A DNA stretch of 64,000 nucleotides, taken from Globodera rostochiensis. Taxonomy: Eukaryota > Nematoda > Chromadorea > Rhabditida > Heteroderidae. The stretch covers positions 496,001 to 560,000 of the forward strand of contig JAEVLN010000014.1 in NCBI GenBank assembly GCA_018350325.1. The letters run 5' to 3'. Position numbers and translations under genes: made by a program. Positions 32,979 through 44,914 of this stretch are shown here, piece by piece (within the stretch, counting starts at the first letter, position 1; every line of letters begins with the position of its first letter). A model generated the notes under the pieces. The model made no database searches, had not been told where the DNA came from, and was given only the letters and a program-made list of their open reading frames with translations.

Positions 32979-34734
32979 TTATTCCTCCGATTCATTGTCC
33001 ACAGAGTTGGTCTCATTACTGGCCTCGGCAAGGAGAGCCCTCTCGGCGATGCCCAAATTGATTTGTCCGCTCTTCTCCAGTGCATCAGCAGCAAAGTTCT
33101 CGCGATATTCTTAAAAATAAAAATAACAAAATTACAAAATCATTTTTGCGCACGGCGGGGCACCCACCTTTAAGCTGTTTCTCCAATTCTCTGAGGTCAG
33201 CCGGCACTTGCTCGTCGTCCACAATGTTCATGAGCGTGTCAAGTTTCTTTTGCATGTCCTAAAGTTCGAAGAAAAATAAATGTAAATTGATGCAATTTGT
33301 CCCACAAAACATGCAAACCGACCACCCACCAATTCAATTCAATTCAATCAATTCTAAATGCACTCACATTCATTAGATGGTCCAGGGACTTGTGTTGCTC
33401 GTACATGATTTTGCGGGCCGTCGCCGGGTCCAGAAGGCGCAGGTTGTACAGCCCCTGCGCGTCGACAATGCCCGCCGGAAAAGGAGACACCGGCACGCCG
33501 TCAGCGGCACCAGGCGAAGCACGAAAACCCTAAAAAAAGTCACGGGAAAATTACTTCAAGTTCAACCCGTGCGCGGAAGAATATTGCAAAAAATTCAAAA
33601 TTTTGGCTAAACGTTTTGCATTTTCATACTTCAACATCGTCATTGGTTTGCACATGAGCACGGCTGGCGGGACGTGACGGCGTTGCAGCGCCGGCCGCAC
33701 TCCGACGACGTTCGGCAATAGCAGCAGCAGCCGTAGGCGTGCCAACACCTGCAAATTTGGTTTAATTCCTGGCAAAGTGCAATCGGATGCCAACCAACCC
33801 TCCTCTGTCGTCACAGTGCGCGGAATGCTTGACGTGCGCGGAATGCTCAACGCGCGCGAGTGGGAGCGCGAACGCCGACGAAACGTGCCCGCCCTGCACT
33901 TCTCCCGATGAGCGTCTAGCGCGTGGAGCGTGTCGGTGCCAAAGCCGCAGCCGTTGATGCTGTTTTATTACAGAAAAATTGTTGCTGGGGGACGGCACTG
34001 CCGCCCATAATCCAAAAACGTACTCAATTCTTGGCAAATCAACGAATTTAGCATTATCTGATATCTAAAGATTTTTCTTCCAAAAATTGTTAAAGCTTTA
34101 CGTGGCCTTGACAGGTGGTCTTAGCCTTTACCCCCCCCCCCATTCAAACTCACTTGCAACAGAATTTGGCACCCTTTTCTTCTCCGGTGTGAAAATTGCC
34201 GCGATGAATGCCGAGTCCTTTGACACTTTCAAAACGGCGCCCGCAAATGCTCCCGTCTCCCATCTTTGCGTCACAAATGTACGGCCGTTGCTGCTCACAT
34301 GCAACCAAATGCATGCGCATCTGTAAAAAAAATTTAGCATTTTAATTTTGTTTTAAGAGGACTTTTTTTTCTGGAACAATGCCACTTTTTTCTGGAACAA
34401 TGTCACATTAGATGGATTGGCTGGGACAAAAAAAAACATAAAAATTAAAAAAAATTCAATTTAGGCTTTCTGGGGGACGTACAATTCACAACTTGACCAC
34501 CGTTCAGGCCACCCGGACAAAAATATTGAAAATCAAATTTTAACCTTCCATTGCAGGAAAAAATAACCAAAAAAGGGGGGGCGGGGATCTCATTGTTTTT
34601 TGTGCTTACAACAAAACAATTAATTTAAACAAAACAACATTTTTGGTTAAATTGTTTTTGGTTGGCCGCTCACCCACCGTTTTTCTGCTGCCGGCAATAA
34701 ACTGGTTGCAATGCTTGCACTTGCTGCCGGTCAT
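32979..34734 (-). CDS. Zinc-finger protein of unknown function, tandem copy 1
   Basis: Seven exons (complement): 34678-34734, 34154-34320, 33799-33959, 33630-33748, 33368-33529, 33168-33258, 32979-33109 give 295 residues. Metal-binding clusters come in order: a BED-like C-x2-C ... H-x3-C finger (CKHCNQF ... HLVAC), a C2H2-like finger with H-x4-H (HRGNFH), and a third C-x4-C ... H-x3-C finger (NGCGFGTD ... HREKC). An Arg/Ser-rich linker follows, then a helical C-terminal half with VDAQGLYNLRLLDP and a coiled-coil-like QKKLDTL segment. I do not recognise the family. DNA or RNA binding in the nucleus is a reasonable guess from the fingers and basic linker only. It is a tandem duplicate of the next gene, with every intron position shared. 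Confidence 0.8.
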
Positions 34735-34834
34735 TTTGCACAATAAAAAATGCTCAAATTTCCTGTTTAAGGGGAAAATTTAAAATTATTTAAAAGCACT
34801 GCACAACGTATGCAAACACAAAAAATTGGGGGGG

Positions 34835-34995
34835 CCAATCCAACTCATCACCAATCAAGATTGGGGGAATAACTTGCTTCAACCTAAACCAATTAGAACT
34901 ATATCGAAGAGTTGAAGCTCTAACATATTAAGCTAAAGCTTTGCGAAAAGAAGTGTTATGGCCTTAGACTCGATCTTGATTAGTGGTTGGGGGAG
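34835..34995. repeat. Foldback element, about 160 bp
   Basis: Arms CATCACCAATCAAGATTG (left) and CGATCTTGATTAGTGGTTGG (right) are imperfect reverse complements. Confidence 0.55.
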
Positions 34996-35183
34996 ACCCC
35001 AAAAATTGTCATAAGAGGGGTATATCTTTTCATCAAAAACATTATGTTTAATGCAAGAAGGCACAGATTCCAAATCACCCAAATCATACACCAATCGATT
35101 CGGTCTCCAAAGCGGGTCCCACCCATCTCATCCATTACAAAGTTAAAGTTCTATAACTCTTCTCAAATTAAATTAAATAAAGC

Positions 35184-35348
35184 AAGATTGGTACCATTAA
35201 AAAGCTATTACTAAGTTTAAAATATACGCAGAAAAGTTCAAAAAAATCTGAAAGTCTCCAATTTTGGCCGTCTAATATAGGTAACTTTTATGCTTTGAAC
35301 AGCTTGAACCTTGCTGTATTACTCGAAGCTTTCTAATGGTACCAATAA
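35184..35348. mobile_element. MITE-like foldback sharing the inner arms of the 20.4-kb element
   Basis: Left arm AAGATTGGTACCATTAAAAA and right arm GAAGCTTTCTAATGGTACCA form an inverted repeat with the same ATTGGTACCATT core as the inner arms at 20431-20580. There is no coding capacity. Confidence 0.5.
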
Positions 35349-36245
35349 ACGACAATTATATGTACGTGAAAACAGCCAGATTTGGATCATATTGACTTTT
35401 GAGTTATCGGATCATTTAAATGGATGCCATCTTTCATTCCCAACGTATCCTTTTTTTTAAAATTCGGATCGCTCAAATACAATACGCGCTTAAAACAAAT
35501 CAAATGAGCTGAAAGGTTGTTGGTTGAACGTTATCACATTAAGCATAAGCTGACGGGTTAACAACAAAAAAAAAACGGTTGGGCAAACCGTTAGTTCCTG
35601 AAAAGTACTAAAAACTCGGAAGGTCTGTTTTCTACAGCACTTTCGCGAAGAAACTTTTTTGGATTGCATTGAAACGTTCTGAAGCTGCTTAAAATTGTGT
35701 GTTCAAAATTCATTCAACGCGCTTACAACACAACCAAATTGTTCAATTTGATTTGCTTTGTCTGGAGATGGGTTTGGGAAAGGATGAATGAGATAGACGC
35801 CACGACACCGCTGGGGGGCACATCAAAAATTAATCAATTTTACATAGGCACATAGAAATAGTAAGTAAATCGGCGTGCAATTTTTACATGCCCACCAAAC
35901 AGTGCTGGAGGAATGGAAGGACGCTTTGGGTGGGTCAACTCAACTCCAGCAGCAGCAGCAGACAAAACTAGGCAGACGAAACGCCAACATTTACACTATT
36001 TTCAAACTAACGGTACAGGTTCAAATCCCCTCCGCGTCTTGCAAGACTTTCTTCTGATTTATTGGACAAACAAACTGCTTGATGAATAGAACTTTAAAAC
36101 TCCTTAAGGAATCACGTAATTTAATGCTGTGAATGAGAAAATGAAAAAAAGTTTAGAACGGGATATGGAAGACGCCCCGCATTGTGAAAAACAATACATA
36201 CATGCTTAATGAACAAGAAAATGTCTGTCTATAAATCCATGGTCT

Positions 36246-37923
36246 TCAGATTTCGTTGTCATTGGCCTCGGCAAGGGCTCTTTCGGCGATTCCCAAATTG
36301 ATTTGTCCGCTTTTCTCCAGTGCGTCGGCGGCAAACTTCTCGCGATATTCTTAAAAATAAAAATAACAAAATTACAAAATCATTTTTGCGCACGGCGGGG
36401 CACCCACCTTTAAGCTGTTTCTCCAATTCACTGAGGTCAGCCGGCACTTGCTTGTCGTCCACAATGCTCTTGAGAGTGTCAAGTTTCTTCTGCATGTCCT
36501 AAAGTTCGAAGAAAAATAAATGTAAATTGATGCAATTTGTCCAACAAAAAAAGATTTGTTCAAAAACGGTGTGCTCTCAAATGTGTCATTCAAAAATGGA
36601 TACATTTTGTCCATGCAAAGCCGACGGGACGGACGATTCCACCCACTAATTCAATTCAATCAATTCTAAATGCACTCACATCCATCAAATGGTCCAGGGA
36701 CTTGTGTTGCTCGTACATGATTTTGCGGGCCGTCGCCGGGTCCAGAAGGCGCAGGTTGTACAGCCCCTGCGCGTCGACAATGCCCGTCGGAAAAGGAGAC
36801 ACCGGCACGCCGTCAGCGGCACCAGGCGAAGCACGAAAACCCTAAAAAAGTCACGGGAAAATTACTTCAAGTTCAACCCGTGCGCGAAAGAATATGGCAA
36901 AAAATTCAAAATTTTGGCTAAACGTTTTGCATTTTCATACTTCAACATCGTCATTGTTTTGCACATGAGCACGGCTGGCGGGACGTGACGGCGTAGCAGC
37001 GCCGGCAGCACTCCGACGACGTTCGGCGATAGCAGCAGCAGCCGTAGGCGTGCCAACACCTGCAAATTTGGTTTAATTCCTGGCAAAGTGCAATCGAATG
37101 CCAACCAACCCTCCTCTGTCGTCACGGTGCGCGGAATGCTTGACCTGCGCATGACGCTCGGCGCGCGCGAAACGCTCGTCGCCCGCGAAACGCTCGGCGC
37201 GCGCGAGTGGGAACGCGAACGCCGGAGAAGGCCCGCCCTGCATCTCTCCCGATGAGCTTCTAACGATCGGGGCGTGTCGGTGCCGAAACCGCAGCCGTTG
37301 ATGCTTTAAAATTAAAAAAAAATTAAGAATGCAAACGCGTGCTGCATGCATGGCGAGGAGAGGGGGGGGGGGGCTTGACCTCATGCACACACATTAAGTA
37401 GGTGCAAAATTTGTAGTTTTTAGATCAATCTTCTTAACAATTACCGTTAAATTTTCAAAAAAAAATTGTTTTTTTGATCTTATTTGTTAGCCTTCCCCCC
37501 CCCCAATTCAAACTCACTCGCAAGAGAATTTGGCACCCTTTTCCGCCGCGGTGTGGAAACCGCCCCGGTGTGCGCCGAGTCCTTTGACACTTTCAAAATG
37601 GCGCCCGCATTTGCTCCCGTCTTCCAGCTTTGCGTCACAAATGTACGGCCGTTTCCGCTTACATGCAACCAAATGCACATTCATCTGTAATGAAAAAATA
37701 GAGACTGCGTTTACAATTGTCGATGGATTTGTTGGGTGGGACAACAAAACAAATTTAAATTGTATCCAAAGAAAATTCTATTTTATTTAGGCATGTGGGG
37801 GGGGGTGACTTAATTTATACAGAGAAACATCCTGTAATTCAAAAAAAATTTTAGTCGCGTGCCCACCTTTTTGTCGTTGCCGGCAATAAACTGGTTGCAA
37901 TGCTTGCATTTGCTGCCGGTCAT
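36246..37923 (-). CDS. Zinc-finger protein of unknown function, tandem copy 2
   Basis: Seven exons (complement): 37867-37923, 37518-37684, 37110-37303, 36941-37059, 36680-36841, 36408-36498, 36246-36349 give 297 residues. Layout matches copy 1: BED-like CKHCNQF ... HLVAC, C2H2-like CDAKLEDGSKC ... HRGGFH, then INGCGFGTD ... HRERC. The Arg/Ser linker is 11 codons longer through extra repeats of a SVSRA-type motif. The C-terminal half (VDAQGLYNLRLLDPA, QKKLDTLKSIVDD) is nearly identical to copy 1, including intron sequence around the last exons. The C-terminal tail is shorter. Function unknown. The strong conservation of the C-terminal half against a more variable linker suggests the helical part is the functional core. 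Confidence 0.8.
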
Positions 37924-38585
37924 TTTGCACAATAAAAAAGCATATACAAAAATGCGCAAATTTCCTGTTTTTAAGGGGAAAATTTAAATTTTAAAAATGA
38001 TTTAAAAACAAAACACAAAAATATTGTCATGTGAGGGGTAAAAACACAAATCATTAGCAATTCATATTGTATGTTTGAAATTGAAAAAAGCAGCAGCAAT
38101 AACAACAAAAACAACGAAACAATTATATGAACGTGAAAACCACCAGATTTTGGATCATGAAAGTGATCGGATTTTGAGTGATCAGATCAATTAAATGGAT
38201 GAGGGGGGATCTTTAAAGCGCATTCAAAAATCTGACGGCCTCCTCAAACACACACACAAAAAACGACAAATGAGCGAGGAAGAAGAACAGCTCTGTGCGT
38301 TCATGTGAGCAACGCCTCGTTGCGGATGTACTCGCCCAAACTTAATAAAAAAAATATAAATAAAAAAAAATTCGATACAAAAAAGGAAATGTGGCACAAT
38401 TTCTCTTGAAACCACCCTTCAAATACAACTGTGTCATTTAGTGATGCGCGAGTGTTTCAGTCTGGGCCTCGAAAAATTCTCGAGGTTTTTTTGGGGGTCT
38501 TGTCCCGGTCTCGAGGCCAGGTCTCGGTTGGTTATCGATTCTTTAGTCTCGGTAAATTGTCAGCACAAAAAAAGAAGATTAAACA
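37924..38585. other. Upstream region of zinc-finger copy 2 and NIP7 3' flank
   Basis: AT-rich. Contains sequence homologous to 35350-35440 (around 38120-38200) and a copy of the GTCTCGG dispersed repeat at 38450-38560. No gene seen. Confidence 0.55.
38450..38560. repeat. Dispersed GTCTCGG/CGAGAC repeat, copy C
   Basis: Phrases CTCGAGG, GGTCTCGAGGCCAGG and TTTAGTCTCGGTAAA match wording of the 15027-15310 repeat. Confidence 0.5.
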
Positions 38586-39548
38586 TTACTCAGACTGGTG
38601 CAGTAGAACCAGCGCGGTGGGCTCTGCCCTTCGACAGTCCGACGTGCTTTTGGCCACAACACCGAAGCCCAGCGGCAGTTCCGCCATATTGTAGACGATC
38701 ACACCCTGACAACGACGACAACATGTTAAAGAAAATAGAACAACACACTTTCATCAAAAATATAAATTGCAATTTGCATGCAAGCTCACAATTAGTAGAG
38801 ATTTTTGTTACCAAAAAGCGTTCCAACTGGAGTTGGCGGGCGGTTTCTGGGAGTTCTTCGGATATACGAACCGAAAAACTGAACCAAAAAGTTTTACGGT
38901 CCGGTTGGAACCGCCAACCCTACCAGTTCCAACGCAAGTGCTGACATGTATAAATTCAAGAGTTCGTATTGTACACCCCGATACAACAAATGATGACCAT
39001 GCTAATGTAGTATAACCAACAACTTGCCCTGTTCGCTTCCACCCCGTCGCTCATACGGCTGACGCCCGACTTGACCACGTTGTTGCCGTAGAGGAATTGC
39101 TGCTCCGCTTGCGGCTTCAGCCACACACGTCCGCTCGCGTACGGCGCCAGATAGTCCAGGCCGGTGATGTGCAGGAAGAAGCGTTTGCCGGAGTGCGTGA
39201 ACTTTCCCATGCACGTGCCGAAACTGAGCAGGCGCTTGCGCGTCACGCAGGCCGCCTGGCGTGACAACTCCTCACTGAACACACAGCACAACATCATTCA
39301 TTGGTAGAAAGCGGTACACACAACAATATAATAAACAATGCGCGACCTGCAGTAGTAAACGCGATCCCGATGCACTCTGAACACGTAGGTGCCGTCATCG
39401 CGCTCCAGCAACAACCGAATGTTGTCACCAATGTAATTGGCCAGTTTCTAAACAAAAATTCAAAACAATAAAATACGACGAAATTTGGTGAAGATTATGC
39501 CCCCACCTTTGTTAGCATTTCTGTCTCTTCGTCCGTCAACGGTCGCAT
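38586..39548 (-). CDS. nip7: 60S ribosome biogenesis factor NIP7
   Basis: Exons (complement) 39507-39548, 39347-39447, 39028-39274, 38586-38705 encode 169 residues (human 180). Start MRPLTDEET is typical of the family. The pre-PUA part ends with [20 protein letters not shown], and the PUA domain has [35 protein letters not shown] and [18 protein letters not shown] motifs. NIP7 binds pre-rRNA in the nucleolus and is needed for 27S processing and 60S subunit assembly. Intron 3 begins with GC (GCAAGT at 39027-39022), forced by frame and alignment. All residues expected around the PUA core are present, so it should be functional. Confidence 0.95.
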
Positions 39549-40313
39549 TGTTTGCTAAGAACAAATAAATGGTGATTTTTTTGAAACAAATACTATTAAA
39601 TTAGTGATTTTGAAAGTATGTAAATGGTTGAAACGACAATAAATTGTTGTTGCATTTGTTGATGAGCAGTACTCCTCTAATTACATTATAATTCCATCAA
39701 TCGACAACCATAAGTGATGTTCATTTGTGTGTGTGTAAAAAAAAAGAAGGCTATTTTCGCGGTTTCACCCACATAAACATTTGTAATGGATTGTGTTTGG
39801 GTACGTGTAATGAGATAGATGACACGACACCGCTTGGGGCACATAAAAAAATCAATTTTTTAGGTGATGATATTCTGATGATAATGTGTATGCAATCAAA
39901 AATGAAAGTTATATAACCTATAGTAAGTGTGAAGGCCCCAAAATGTGGGTGTGTGTTTTTATGTACTTAGCTATGAGTAGTTAGATGGTTTGAGACCGAA
40001 TCTAACCGTCGAGAAAATTTTCGATTTCGGTTAACCGAAGACTTTTTTTTTCAGAAACCGCCAGCCCTAATAAATGAGAGATCGCCACATTCTGCAAATT
40101 CTGGGTTCGGAATTGAATTTAGCGAGGAGGGGGAGGGAGGGGCATAATGTAGAATTTAAAAAAATATTAGAAATTCAGAAATTCAAAGGGCGATGCAAAA
40201 TGGTTGCAAACGGAAAGGGGGAGGGGGGGGGGGATGAATTCCAATAAACAACAATGAAGATTCTGCGCTAGATCAATCATCAATCACCGACTGCTGCACC
40301 ACCATTCCCCTGC
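39549..40313. other. Intergenic region NMNAT-NIP7
   Basis: AT-rich, with a dispersed repeat piece (39806-39862) also found at 35787-35850, a segment of the GGTTGGCGGTT-type low-copy repeat around 39985-40070, and short G runs. No gene seen. Confidence 0.5.
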
Positions 40314-41561
40314 CTATTTGATTTTGTGTTCATCATCATCAGCAGCAGCATCATCACCAGTAACAGCAGCATTGTTTCCAGGGAGGTGCTGTCCGTCTTC
40401 CTCCACTTCGTGCTGCTGCTGCGCAGTCGACCGCCGAGCATTATCAGCGAATTGGTAAAGCCGATGTTCGTGAATGTAATGCACAACGTCGTCGGGTGTA
40501 CAGTAGCGAATGGACTGGCCGAGTTCGAGTGCATTTCTCAGCCGCGAGCTGCTCATAGCGTTGGGGAATGTGGTCTAAAATTGGAAATGCGTCCAAAAAT
40601 CCATGAAAGGGGAGATTAAAAGGGTTGACAAAAATTTTTTTTGAAATTTAATGATGAACAGGAACAACATCGAATTTTATTTTTGGGATTGCAAAAAGGC
40701 AATTTGGAGGGGGGGGGGGCATCTGGCCCACTCACTAACATCCTCAATGATCGCCGAGTTGGCGGAAAGCGTGTGCAGAAAGTCCAATTCCGGCGAGTTG
40801 AGCGTCTCGCGCGCACTTGCACCCGCCCGTTGGACGACGACCAAGCCGAACTGCTCGAAGATCTCCTTGAGGTGTGCCACCTGCCAAAGGCGCCCGTCCG
40901 GCGACCGGGGCTCTTTGCGCACGAAGGAGTCAACGGTGTCCCCGCCACACAACAGGACCAACCTGACCGCGTCGTCCAAATACCTAAAATTTGGTACCCC
41001 TATTACGATTTAATTTTTTTTTTAAGTCATCAGTTGACTGACTTCTGCCTGAGCTCGTGTCGATGATGACGAAGCACCTCGAGCGTCCGGGTCCACCCTG
41101 TCTGGGCAGCCTCCCACCCGTCTGCCCTGATCCACTCGCTGGACTCAGTGGCCAGTTGGGCCATGCGAAGTCGGTGCCGGGACGGCAACAGACCGGGCTT
41201 CATGAAATGATCGGAGACGGGGCTCATCAAACCCTCAACCACACGGCAGTGACAGTTCTGCAACAGAACAAGAACGTGAACATGAAATGCAAATTTGTCT
41301 TGGTTTCAATATAGTCATGCCGCACTTGCGCGATTGACGGCAAAAATCAGTGATCGAACTCAGGGTTCACTACTCTGATCATGGCACACAAAACAGCGAC
41401 CAAATATTCTCTATGAAATTTGGTGTTGAACTCGTCGATAGAACCTGTTGCAAAAAATCGCGCGCCCTCTCGAACAGTCGCAAATGGAGAAATGTCGGCG
41501 GGTTGAACGAGCCGCAAAGCAGAAGCACCACTCGGGAGCCGTTCAGCGTTTTGGCATTCAT
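40314..41561 (-). CDS. NMNAT: Nicotinamide/nicotinate mononucleotide adenylyltransferase
   Basis: Exons (complement) 41445-41561, 41043-41257, 40740-40983, 40314-40574 encode 278 residues. The nucleotidyltransferase signature GSFNPPTFLHLRLFE (GxFxPxxxxH) is near residue 18. Later blocks are VEGLMSPVSDHFMKPGL, HRLRMAQLATESSEWI, VLRHHR, LVLLCGGD, and the second ATP-binding motif MSSSRLR (ISSTxxR class) before GQSIRYCTPDDVVHYI. It joins NMN or NaMN with ATP to make NAD or its deamido form. After the conserved end LYQFAD the protein has an extra Gln/Asp-rich acidic tail of about 40 residues. The first exon is preceded by a TTTTTCCAG acceptor 10 bp before the ATG. Confidence 0.93.
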
Positions 41562-42212
41562 TTGTGCCAACTGGAAAAAGCTAAATATAAAAAAAATATA
41601 AAATAAATAAATGACAGATAAAAAAAACGCAAACAGCACAATATTGGAGAAGGCAAAACTAACTCATTGCCACAGCTCAGAAAAATATGTTTCTTTTTCT
41701 CGTCAGTAAATATTTCACGTATATCAGAATTTAAATGTGAACAATTTTCATACGTTTCCCCATTTGAAACTCCATAAATACTTGTCGTTTTTTTCCTGAA
41801 ACGTCATAAAATGGAAAGAAAATATCAAAAGAACAAAAATGAATTGAACTGTTAACGGGAAGGAATGTGCGCTTATCATCAAACTTTGTTAGTTCAAAAT
41901 GTAATGAGAGACCAAAAATAGAGATGAAAAGTGATTGTTGGTATCGATGGAGATTTGGTAGTGGGAGAGAAAACAAGAAAATGGCAACAAACGGAAATGA
42001 ATTTGAAAGATTTTGTTTTTGGTTAAATCAAAATATTTGCCAAATTGTATCAAAAGGAGTCATTTTTTCTTTTTCAAATGTCCATTTGTTCAATGTCGTT
42101 GATCAGTGCGTTATCGTTGATTTGTGCTCGCGCAATGTCCATTTCAATCTGAAAACGTTGGACCATCGTCATCCACCAGAACAATTATCCCAATACACAA
42201 AAGCAAAAGTGT
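41562..42212. other. Intergenic region CDC6-NMNAT
   Basis: AT-rich sequence of about 650 bp. A 118-codon open frame on the + strand at 41867-42223 has no recognisable motif and runs antisense into the last CDC6 exon. No gene supported. Confidence 0.5.
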
Positions 42213-44795
42213 TCAAAAAGTAACCGTAAAGCAAACGCGTGTCTGTTGTCCGCCGCCGCCTCCCTTGGCACCCCGTGCCAACGTGACCATGGACTGAGAC
42301 TCCAATAGAATCAGCATTTCGTCCACCTTAAGCAAATAAATTATTTTTAAGCTTTTTTAGAATGCGAGAGGTCCGGAGAAAATTTTTTACATTTAACAAT
42401 ATTTGTTGGAAAAATTGGTCCAAAAAATTACGAATTTTGCAAAACAAAAAAGCCCCGCATATCTTTCCCTGGTACACAGACAAAATTATACTCGTATTAA
42501 ATAAAGTTGTGTATTTAAGGGTATTTGTTTTGGTAGAAAGTCATTTACATACATTTTTGAATATTTTTACGTTTGAATATTTCCCCTGCCCCCGTATAAA
42601 AATGATTATTATTTTAATCCACCACCTCATCCCAGCAGGGCGACGCCAGCTTGAGCCGTTCACACACCGTCAAATAGGCACTGAAGAGGCGATCACGCGA
42701 AACAGCCATCGTTGACGAGGAGTTGGAGCAGTACTTGGACGACGACGGCGTCATCATCTTTGAGGTAGTGCTGCAGCTGCGAGATGTTTTTTGTGGAGTG
42801 CGAAAACCAGAATAGGTCGGATGTGGACGACCAGCAGCAGCAGCAGAATCCGACGAGACGAGACGCATCAGTGTGGCGAGCAGTGTACGCGTCTGTGCCG
42901 GTAGCTTAGAGCGTTGACATGGCGATGACATTGTCTTAAAATGCCGTCTGTGATATCTCAACAAAAGAATGGTTAAAAATATTCCAAAAAAAGGATAGTT
43001 TCCATGGATCAAATGAAGACAACAACAAAACCATCATGAGCCACACACCTTGTTGATAGCCTTGAGCACTTCGCGACATGCGCTTCCGTCCGCAAATTTT
43101 GTCCTTTTCGGTGTCACCTCGTCCTCGGACACGCCGCCACCCCGTGCCATTGCCTTGCGCAACTTTTGCGGTGTCCTCTCACATTTAGACGGAGTTTTTT
43201 GAACAGTTTTTGATGGAGCCAACAGCAATGCCGCCGCCGCCTCATCATTTTCCTTGTTGGACTCATCATTGTCCACCAAGTGCTGCTCCTGCTCGTTGTT
43301 GTCGGTGGTTCTAAAATTTGTAAATGCATTTTTTTAAAAACAAAAATGTTGTTGTCTCTCACTCCAAATTGACTATCATTTGCGATGCAATGTCCAACGC
43401 TTGTCGAACGTCGCCGGTCAACGCGGACACCTTGCGGGCACACAACTCAATGGCCTTACGGTCCAGACACTCCTGTAGAAAATGGATGGTTGCAAAATTA
43501 AATCTTAAATGAAAAAATAAAAATATAAAGGATGCCACTGATAATAAAGCTCCTCCTAATAGCGCAAAAATAAATATTCAAAAATTTCTATTTACAGTGA
43601 ACCATTTTTAGTAATAGAATGTTGTATTTGTTGAGAAAAAATCAAAACATAAAAATTCAATTTTTTTTAACCATATTTGCTAATTTTTAAAAATTCTATT
43701 TCGTGAGCAATGATGTGTCACCCCACCGATGAAAGTCGATGTTCCAGAATGGCGATTAGCTGCTCGCCGGTGTATGCCGAAAATGTGATCAGATGCGGCG
43801 AGGTGGTCAACTTCAGCAGGGGCATTTGCCGTTGCGTCAAGTCCAACGTGTTCGCGATGCCTGGCAATGAGTTTCTTTTTTATTTCGATAGTTTTCCGAT
43901 CAAATAACTATGAGATTTTATTTTGAAAAACGTTTCAGTCACAATTTATGTAAAAATAATGGTTTATTTGAGCCAGAATTTACATATAAAAAATTCGATT
44001 TTTACCGATGACGACAACGCGTCCGTTGAATTGAGTGGGCCAGCCAAAAATTGTGTAGATAAATTTGGACCTGCCACTCAACATCTTGTCCACCTCGTCC
44101 AACAATATGACGCTTAAAATCGTAAAATTAGCATTGACAAAAAAGTGGGTCTAAAGAATTCGTACTATATATAGAAAAAAATTTTATTTTGGGATAAAAC
44201 TTGTAGACGAACAAAGTGTCAAAAAAGTTCAAAGGTTGTAGAATCCAATACCAATGGTTTTTCTCAAAAAATTGATAACAAACATTCGTCTTTTGGTGCT
44301 GCTGAACACTTCGCATAATTTGTCGTTCGCCCGACTTGCTGGCGTGTCGTTGTGCCCCAGTTCGGCGAGCAGTTTCTTCATCAGAATGGACGGCGTCGGC
44401 GTGGAAAAACAATCGACAGAAATGAAACGGAACTACAAAATTAACAAATGCATTAACCAACCAACCAAAAAAATCCATGCAAGTACTTCCACTCACCTTT
44501 TTGCGTGCCTTCTCCAACTTGTTGACCACCGCTTGAACTGTCGCCGTTTTGCCCGTGCCCGGCGGCCCACTAATGTAAATGGACAACGGCACGACGGCAT
44601 TGGCACCACCGCCATTGTCCGCAGCAGAGAGTGCCGACAAGAGCAACGTCTCCAGCTTGGTGAATTCCACCTCGCGTCCGACCAACATTTGTCCGGTACA
44701 AAGCGCTGTAGTTATGATTACAAAAAATATATTTTTAAAGTGCTGACAGTGTTACTAAACATACAAATAGAAAATGAAGCGATCGAATCAAACAT
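42213..44795 (-). CDS. cdc-6: Cell division control protein 6 (CDC6), replication licensing ATPase
   Basis: Nine exons (complement): 44765-44795, 44497-44705, 44284-44432, 44006-44112, 43727-43860, 43363-43472, 43049-43310, 42623-42934, 42213-42326 give 475 residues in frame. AAA+ ATPase: GREVEF, Walker A SIYISGPPGTGKT, Walker B VILLDEVDKML, FGWPTQFNGRVVVIGIANTL (sensor 1) and SALTGDVRQALD (sensor 2). The C-terminal winged helix is recognisable from RLFSAYLTVCERL and VDEMLILLES. CDC6 loads MCM2-7 with ORC and CDT1 in G1. The protein starts only about 14 residues before GREVEF, so the usual N-terminal regulatory tail is absent. Several S/T-P sites (KTPSK, RTPQK, VTPKR, SSPCQ) lie instead between AAA+ and winged helix. 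UQCRC2 ends 151 bp upstream on the same strand. Confidence 0.92.
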
Positions 44796-44914
44796 TTTGG
44801 CATTTTATGAAAAAATTGCCCGTTTTTTTCTTAATCGAGGAGGAGTCAAATTAAAAATGAAATGGGCACAGTGTTTATTCTAAGTTTTTCCTATAAGACA
44901 TGTATTTATAATCA

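Larger units (their letters stand above)
34735..36245. other. Spacer between the zinc-finger duplicates
   Basis: AT-rich spacer holding two small foldback structures (34835-34995 and 35184-35348) and a dispersed repeat piece at 35787-35850. Sequence near 35350-35440 is homologous to 38120-38200 upstream of copy 2, so the duplicated unit included upstream DNA. No gene seen. Confidence 0.6.

Noticed and set aside
36015..36035. tRNA B-box-like GGTTCAAATCC
   Set aside because: No matching A box, acceptor stem or anticodon arm could be folded around it.
41867..42223. 118-codon + strand frame antisense to the CDC6 end
   Set aside because: No recognisable motif, and it overlaps the last CDC6 exon on the opposite strand.
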